The position numbers and the translations under genes were made by a program. Source: Bradyrhizobium macuxiense (GTDB taxonomy: Bacteria; Pseudomonadota; Alphaproteobacteria; Rhizobiales; Xanthobacteraceae). Taken from it: DNA of 64,000 nt. This document shows, in pieces, positions 60,067 through 64,000 of the stretch (its first letter is position 1; the number at the start of each line of letters is the position of its first letter). The notes below the pieces were generated by a model. It saw only the letters and a program-made list of their open reading frames with translations. It made no database searches and was not told where the DNA came from. The stretch spans positions 372,001 through 436,000 of the forward strand of contig NZ_VITY01000002.1 of assembly GCF_007993935.1 (NCBI RefSeq). The letters are read 5' to 3'.

Positions 60067-61059
60067 TTATTCTGCGGCTTGCGCGAGCTGGCGGCTCTTG
60101 CGCTTCTCGGCATAGGCCGCGGCCGCCTCGCGCACCCAGGCGCCTTCCTCATGCGCCTTGCGGCGCGCGGCGAGGCGATCGCGGTTGCAGGGGCCGTTGC
60201 CGGCCAGCACCTGCTTGAACTCGTCCCAGTCGATCGGGCTGTGCACCCAATTGCCGTTCTCGTTCTGCTTCATGCCGGGATCGGGAATCGTCAGCCCGAG
60301 GAACTCGGCCTGCGGCACGGTGGCGTCGATGAATTTCTGCCGCAGCTCGTCGTTGGAGAAGCGCTTGATCTTCCACTTGGTCGAGGTGTCGCTGTGCTGG
60401 CTGACCTGGTCCGGCGGGCCGAACATCATCAGCACCGGCCACCACCAGCGATCGAGCGCGTTCTGCGCCATCGCCTTCTGCTCCGCGGTGCCGCGGCACA
60501 GCGTCACCATGATCTCGAAGCCCTGGCGTTGATGGAACGACTCTTCCTTGCAGACGCGGATCATCGCGCGCGCATAGGGACCGTAGGAGCAGCGGCACAG
60601 CGGGATCTGGTTCATGATCGCCGCGCCATCGACCAGCCAGCCGATGGTGCCGATGTCGGCCCAGGTCAGCGTCGGGTAATTGAAGATTGAGGAATATTTC
60701 GCCTTGCCCGAGAGCATCGCGTCGACCAACTCCTCGCGCGAGGTGCCGAGCGTCTCGGCGGCGGCATAGAGATAGAGGCCGTGGCCGCATTCATCCTGCA
60801 CCTTGGCGAGCAGCGCGGCCTTGCGGCGCAGCGACGGCGCGCGGGTGATCCAGTTGCCCTCGGGGAGCATGCCGACGATTTCGGAATGGGCGTGCTGGGA
60901 AATCTGCCGGGTCAGCGTCTTGCGGTAGGCCGCAGGCATCCAATCGTTGGGCTCGATGCGCTCATCGGCATCGATGCGGGCCTGGAACTGACTGGCACGG
61001 GCAACATCCTCGACGCCGCGATCGTCGCCGTCGGATGAATTGAGCGCCTGCGTATACAT
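60067..61059 (-). CDS. paaA: phenylacetyl-CoA epoxidase catalytic subunit PaaA
   Basis: Catalytic diiron oxygenase subunit of 330 residues. The four-helix metal site is seen as [20 protein letters not shown] and [15 protein letters not shown] (E-x2-H motifs), with [13 protein letters not shown] and [23 protein letters not shown]. It inserts oxygen into phenylacetyl-CoA to give the 1,2-epoxide. First gene of the epoxidase operon; GGAGG Shine-Dalgarno at 61066-61070 and promoter at 61090-61117. Downstream paaX lies on the same strand upstream, but a separate promoter is present. Confidence 0.97.
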   Translation of the reverse strand: MYTQALNSSDGDDRGVEDVARASQFQARIDADERIEPNDWMPAAYRKTLTRQISQHAHSEIVGMLPEGNWITRAPSLRRKAALLAKVQDECGHGLYLYAAAETLGTSREELVDAMLSGKAKYSSIFNYPTLTWADIGTIGWLVDGAAIMNQIPLCRCSYGPYARAMIRVCKEESFHQRQGFEIMVTLCRGTAEQKAMAQNALDRWWWPVLMMFGPPDQVSQHSDTSTKWKIKRFSNDELRQKFIDATVPQAEFLGLTIPDPGMKQNENGNWVHSPIDWDEFKQVLAGNGPCNRDRLAARRKAHEEGAWVREAAAAYAEKRKSRQLAQAAE

Positions 61060-61088
61060 GGCCGACCTCCCGGTGTGTTGTTAGGCAG

Positions 61089-61137
61089 GAATATATAACA
61101 CAATTTTCAGAATGCAAGATATTTTTGTAATATATTC
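61089..61137 (-). promoter_or_regulatory. paaA promoter and PaaX operator candidate
   Basis: On the minus strand -35 TTGCAT (61112-61117) and -10 TATATT (61090-61095), 16 bases apart. Two inverted 12-mers, GAATATATAACA (61089-61100) and TGTAATATATTC (61126-61137), agree at 11 of 12 positions and flank the promoter: one covers the -10, the other lies upstream of the -35 and overlaps the paaX stop. Candidate repressor site. Confidence 0.65.
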
Positions 61138-62005
61138 AGACGCCCTCGAAACGCCGCGCCACCGCCCCGTTGGGCTTCGGCAGCGGCCCGTCCTCGTTGG
61201 TTGCGTGGTCGTCAAGCCATTGTTCCGACGGCGAAAGCAGGCCGCGATAGATCTCGCCGCAGAGTTTCCGCGCGGCCCTGCCCGGCCAATCCTCCGGCAA
61301 CAGCTGATACGGCAGCAGCGGATCGCGCAGCACGACCCGGCGGTAATGGTGGATCAAGAGGATGCGCGCGGTGAAGGCGTCGGCGTCGCTGAGCTTCTCG
61401 CCGCGCACGATCCAGCCGTGCAGCGGCTCGAACGTCTTCATGAATTTCAGATAGGCGTCCGCGGTGCGATCGAGCGGCCAGCTCTCGCTGAGCAGCCGGC
61501 GCCCGCTATCGTCTTCCGCGGAGACTTCGAGACGGATCGCGCGCGACGCTTCATCCGGGATCGGCACGCCCGACGGCGCAACCCACACGCCGGGCAGCGG
61601 GCTGCCGAAGCCGGCATTCTTCAACGCCTCGCGCGCGGCGTCGCGGTCCTCGGCATTGCCGATCAACAGCAGCTCGAAGCGGCCGGTCCAGTCCGACGGC
61701 GGCGGATCGTAGATGTGCCTGGTCGCGGTATCGAAGGTCTGCCGGCCCTTGGCGTTCAGCCGATAAAAACTGTTGCGGCCGACCTTGCTGCGCTCAAGCC
61801 AGCCGTCGGCGGCGAGCCGCGACATCGCGGTGCGCACCACGTTGCCGTCGATGTCGAGCGACTTGAAGAATTCGAGCAGCGTGCCGAGCCACACCGAACC
61901 GCCGCGCGGCACGATGGAGTCGCCGAACACGGTGATGATGATCGAGCCGGTGCGTGACGGCTCGCGCTTCAGCTGATCGACGATGCGGGCAAGCGGCTGT
62001 GGCAT
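61136..62005 (-). CDS. paaX: phenylacetate regulator PaaX
   Basis: Regulator of 289 residues. An N-terminal winged helix (SIIITVFGDSIVPRGGSVWLGTLLEFFKSLDIDGNVVRTAMSRLAADGWLERSKVGRNSFYRL, about 21-83) precedes the PaaX central and C-terminal domains (GVWVAPSGVP, LLPYQLLPEDWPGRAARKLCGEIY). PaaX represses paa operons and is released by phenylacetyl-CoA. Its stop codon overlaps one arm of the paaA dyad. It is upstream of paaA on the same strand, so it may be transcribed into paaA but the 76-base gap has its own promoter. Confidence 0.95.
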   Translation of the reverse strand: MPQPLARIVDQLKREPSRTGSIIITVFGDSIVPRGGSVWLGTLLEFFKSLDIDGNVVRTAMSRLAADGWLERSKVGRNSFYRLNAKGRQTFDTATRHIYDPPPSDWTGRFELLLIGNAEDRDAAREALKNAGFGSPLPGVWVAPSGVPIPDEASRAIRLEVSAEDDSGRRLLSESWPLDRTADAYLKFMKTFEPLHGWIVRGEKLSDADAFTARILLIHHYRRVVLRDPLLPYQLLPEDWPGRAARKLCGEIYRGLLSPSEQWLDDHATNEDGPLPKPNGAVARRFEGV

Positions 62006-62053
62006 GCCTCAACGCATAGCGCGTTTTGTCGATTCACGACAATGCGGGGTCTA

Positions 62054-62193
62054 CCCCTTCTCCCCGCGTGCGGGGAGAAGGTCGGGATGAGGGGGACTCT
62101 CCGCATACACGGTGAGAGTTGCCCTGGCGGTGACTCCCCCTCACCCGGATTGCTTCGCAATCCGACCTCTCCCCGCAAGCGGGGCGAGGTGAA
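62054..62193. repeat. palindromic element, family F, copy 3
   Basis: Arms CCCCTTCTCCCCGCGTGCGG and CCGCAAGCGGGGCGAGGTG, with CACCCGGATTGCTTCGCAATCC inside. It fills most of the gap between the alpha/beta hydrolase stop and paaX start. Confidence 0.75.
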
Positions 62194-62210
62194 GAGAGAG
62201 CTCACAAGAC

Positions 62211-62981
62211 TCAGCGATTCGGATTCGGATAGACGAGGCTGCGCCAGCCGCTGCGATCGAACGGCGCCCACTCGCCGTCCTTCTGCGCGAGGCGATCCGC
62301 GACCGCATACACCACGGCCGGGTGATGGCCCATGCCGCAATGGCTGCTCTCGACCTCGATGCTGTCGGTCATCGACGAGCTCTCTTCGCGGCAGCCCTGC
62401 CAGGCGCAGACGCCGTCGGTGCGGCTGAAGATCGCGGTGGTCGGCACCGGCGGCGCGCTGGCGAGCGAGCCGCCGAAACGCTGGTCCTCTTTGTCGGCGC
62501 GGCGGCCGCTGGCCATCTCGTAGACGCGCCAGGCGTTGGTCGACTTCGGACCGGCGGCGAACGGGCTGCCGAGCGTGATCACCTGGCGTACGCGCTCCGG
62601 CATCATCTTGGCGAGCTGGCGCGCATAGAGGCCGCCGAGGCTCCAGCCGATCAGCGAGACCTTGCGGCCGCTGGTCTCGTTCATCTCCTGCAGCAGATCG
62701 ACCATGCCGTCCTGCACGCCGGAGCGAAGCCCGAGGTTCCGGCCCTGGCGCCAGCCGCTGACGGCGTAGCCCTTGCTCTTGAGGAAGTCGCGCAGCGGAC
62801 GCGTGGACATGTCGGAGGCAATCAAGCCCGGCAGCACCAGCACCGGATGCCCGTCGCCGCGCGGCGCGAGGCTCAGCAGCGGCAATGCACCAAGGAAGGC
62901 ACCGAGCTCGTGAATGGCGCGGCCTTCCAGGAACATCAGCGTCCTGGACGGCGGGCGTAGCGTCTGCACAGCAACGGACAT
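62211..62981 (-). CDS. alpha/beta hydrolase (lipase/PHB-type triacylglycerol-like)
   Basis: Hydrolase of 256 residues. HPVLVLPGLIASDMSTRPLRDFLKSKGY near the N-terminus resembles the oxyanion and lid of bacterial lipase-like proteins; the nucleophile elbow is GWSLGG in VSLIGWSLGGLYARQLAKMMPERVRQVITLGSPF, and the histidine is in SSHCGMGHHPAVVYAV. GAGGAGTTGAA precedes ATG 62981; an in-frame ATG at 63035 adds an unsupported tail. Esterase or lipase specificity unknown; no gene partner is evident. Confidence 0.86.
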   Translation of the reverse strand: MSVAVQTLRPPSRTLMFLEGRAIHELGAFLGALPLLSLAPRGDGHPVLVLPGLIASDMSTRPLRDFLKSKGYAVSGWRQGRNLGLRSGVQDGMVDLLQEMNETSGRKVSLIGWSLGGLYARQLAKMMPERVRQVITLGSPFAAGPKSTNAWRVYEMASGRRADKEDQRFGGSLASAPPVPTTAIFSRTDGVCAWQGCREESSSMTDSIEVESSHCGMGHHPAVVYAVADRLAQKDGEWAPFDRSGWRSLVYPNPNR

Positions 62982-63184
62982 TTCAACTCCTCTTCGGACG
63001 GCCCCTGACGTCTCGGCGGCCGGCAATGGAATCAACGGGAATAGGTCAACGGAGTTGACGCAAACCCGGCGGAATCGTTCCGCAACGCAACAATCAGTCT
63101 TGAAAAGCTAGGGAACCGGATACTTTGGTGCAAGCGGGCCAGATCACACTTGCCACAACTATTGTGACGTCCGTGCCCAATCGG

Positions 63185-64000
63185 TCACAGCAGCCGCAGC
63201 ACATATTCCAGCGTGTAAAGCGCGAGGCCGGCAAGCCCGCCGATCAGCGAGCCGTTGAAGCGGATGTATTGCAGGTCCTTGCCGACATTGACCTCGATCA
63301 GCTGTAGCAGTTGCTCCATGTCCCAGCTTTTCATCTGGTCGGCGATGAAGCTCGAGACGCCGCTCTTCTGCTCGGCGACGACGGTGCGCAGGATCGCGAC
63401 CAGGCCCTGGTTGATCTCGCCGCGCAACTCGGCATCGCCGTGCAGCGCGTCGCCGGCCTCGACGAACATTCGGGCCAGCTGATGCTGCAGCACCTGCGAC
63501 TCGCCCGAGGCGCTGCGCTCGATGAAGTCCTTGACGTTGGCCCAGATCGTGCGGCCGAGATTGGCAAGCTCCGGCCGCGCCATCAGATCGCGCTTGAGAC
63601 CGTCGATGCGATCGGCGAATGCCTTGTCGCTGCCGAGCCGGTCGACGAACGACAGCAGCATGCGGTCGAACTCGCCGCGGAACGGATGCTGCGGATCGTT
63701 GCGCACTTCCTCGAAGAATTTCGTGGCCGAGGCGATGATCCTGTTCACCACGAATTTGTCGGCGCGGTAGAGTCTCAGCAGCGTCGGCATCTCCGCGCGG
63801 ACCTTGTCGCGGATCACGGTCATGGTCTCCTGCTGCGTCAGCGTCTGGTGCAGCACGCGCAGAATGTCGTCGAGCAGGCCGCCATGCTTGCCCTCCTGCA
63901 CGAAGCCGCGCAACGCGCCGGCCGCGAGCGGCGCGAGATCGATCGCGAGCACCTGCGTCGTGATGCGGCGGCTGATGAACTGCATCAACCCCGAGCTCTC
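63185..64000 (-). CDS. DUF445 domain protein, 5' end beyond right edge
   Basis: C-terminal 271 residues of a membrane-associated DUF445 (YjiN-like) protein; the frame stays open through base 64000 (reads ESSGLMQFISRRITTQVLAIDLAPLAAGAL at its visible start), so an ATG at 63988 is probably internal. Long amphipathic helices (NPQHPFRGEFDRMLLSFVDRLGSDKAFADRIDGLKRDLM) and a terminal hydrophobic segment GSLIGGLAGLALYTLEYVLRLL fit the family. Function unknown. Confidence 0.85.
   Translation of the reverse strand, partial: ESSGLMQFISRRITTQVLAIDLAPLAAGALRGFVQEGKHGGLLDDILRVLHQTLTQQETMTVIRDKVRAEMPTLLRLYRADKFVVNRIIASATKFFEEVRNDPQHPFRGEFDRMLLSFVDRLGSDKAFADRIDGLKRDLMARPELANLGRTIWANVKDFIERSASGESQVLQHQLARMFVEAGDALHGDAELRGEINQGLVAILRTVVAEQKSGVSSFIADQMKSWDMEQLLQLIEVNVGKDLQYIRFNGSLIGGLAGLALYTLEYVLRLL

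Overview
The window is a GC-rich chromosomal segment of an alphaproteobacterium, most likely Bradyrhizobium or a close Nitrobacteraceae relative. The grounds are codon use, protein sequences, and many short dispersed palindromic intergenic elements of the kind typical of that group. I see no rRNA, tRNA, CRISPR array, transposase or phage gene. Nearly everything is catabolic or transport-related.

Layout. 1-9.6 kb: an acyl-CoA catabolism island with two acyl-CoA dehydrogenases (the first cut by the left edge), a CaiD-like hydratase, and an overlapping operon of PaaG-like isomerase, APH-type kinase and DUF6285 protein. A divergent SDR, an ACAD11-type dehydrogenase, a VOC protein, a flavin reductase and YghU-type GST are also here. 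The kinase/DUF6285/ACAD11 trio matches the LvaA/LvaB/LvaC logic of 4-hydroxyacyl-CoA degradation. 9.8-12.6 kb: nitronate monooxygenase and a thiolase-like protein without the usual nucleophilic cysteine. 12.8-19.2 kb: RND pump plus adaptor, and a chemoreceptor. 19.4-23.6 kb: a complete tetronate (threonate/erythronate) module, ltnD-otnI-otnK divergent from otnC, plus a small secreted protein. 23.7-28.4 kb: a branched-chain-amino-acid-type ABC transporter (LivFGMH plus binding protein).

28.5-37.4 kb: a DUF1445 protein divergent from a LysR-carbamoylase-hydroxyacid dehydrogenase operon, then tartrate dehydrogenase, an SDR with a degenerate active site, a formamidase-like hydrolase and an amidase. 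37.6-41.7 kb: two TetR regulators, an SDR, and a [3Fe-4S] ferredoxin/P450 pair. 41.7-45 kb: MFS permease, sulfite-oxidase-fold enzyme and hydrolase-OsmC fusion in one operon. 45.1-47.6 kb: MocR regulator divergent from an EamA exporter. 47.9-51.4 kb: a compositionally different patch (cupin, O-methyltransferase, CadC-like TPR regulator). 51.6-53.8 kb: YeeE/TsuA-type transporter and quinone reductase-like enzyme. 53.8-62 kb: a phenylacetate locus paaX, paaABCDE, paaI, paaK and a downstream amidase. 62.2-64 kb: an alpha/beta hydrolase and a DUF445 protein cut by the right edge.

How it works together: phenylacetate (possibly released from an amide by the terminal amidase) is activated by PaaK and epoxidised by PaaABCDE under PaaX control; the later ring-cleavage and beta-oxidation genes are not in this window. 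The otn/ltn genes convert tetronates to dihydroxyacetone phosphate. Several divergent intergenic regions carry clear dyads that look like operators (4360-4385, 29390-29412, 35956-35982, 39219-39292, 46592-46638, 61089-61137). Nine copies of one approximately 85-bp hairpin element sit between convergent or co-directional genes and never between divergent ones.
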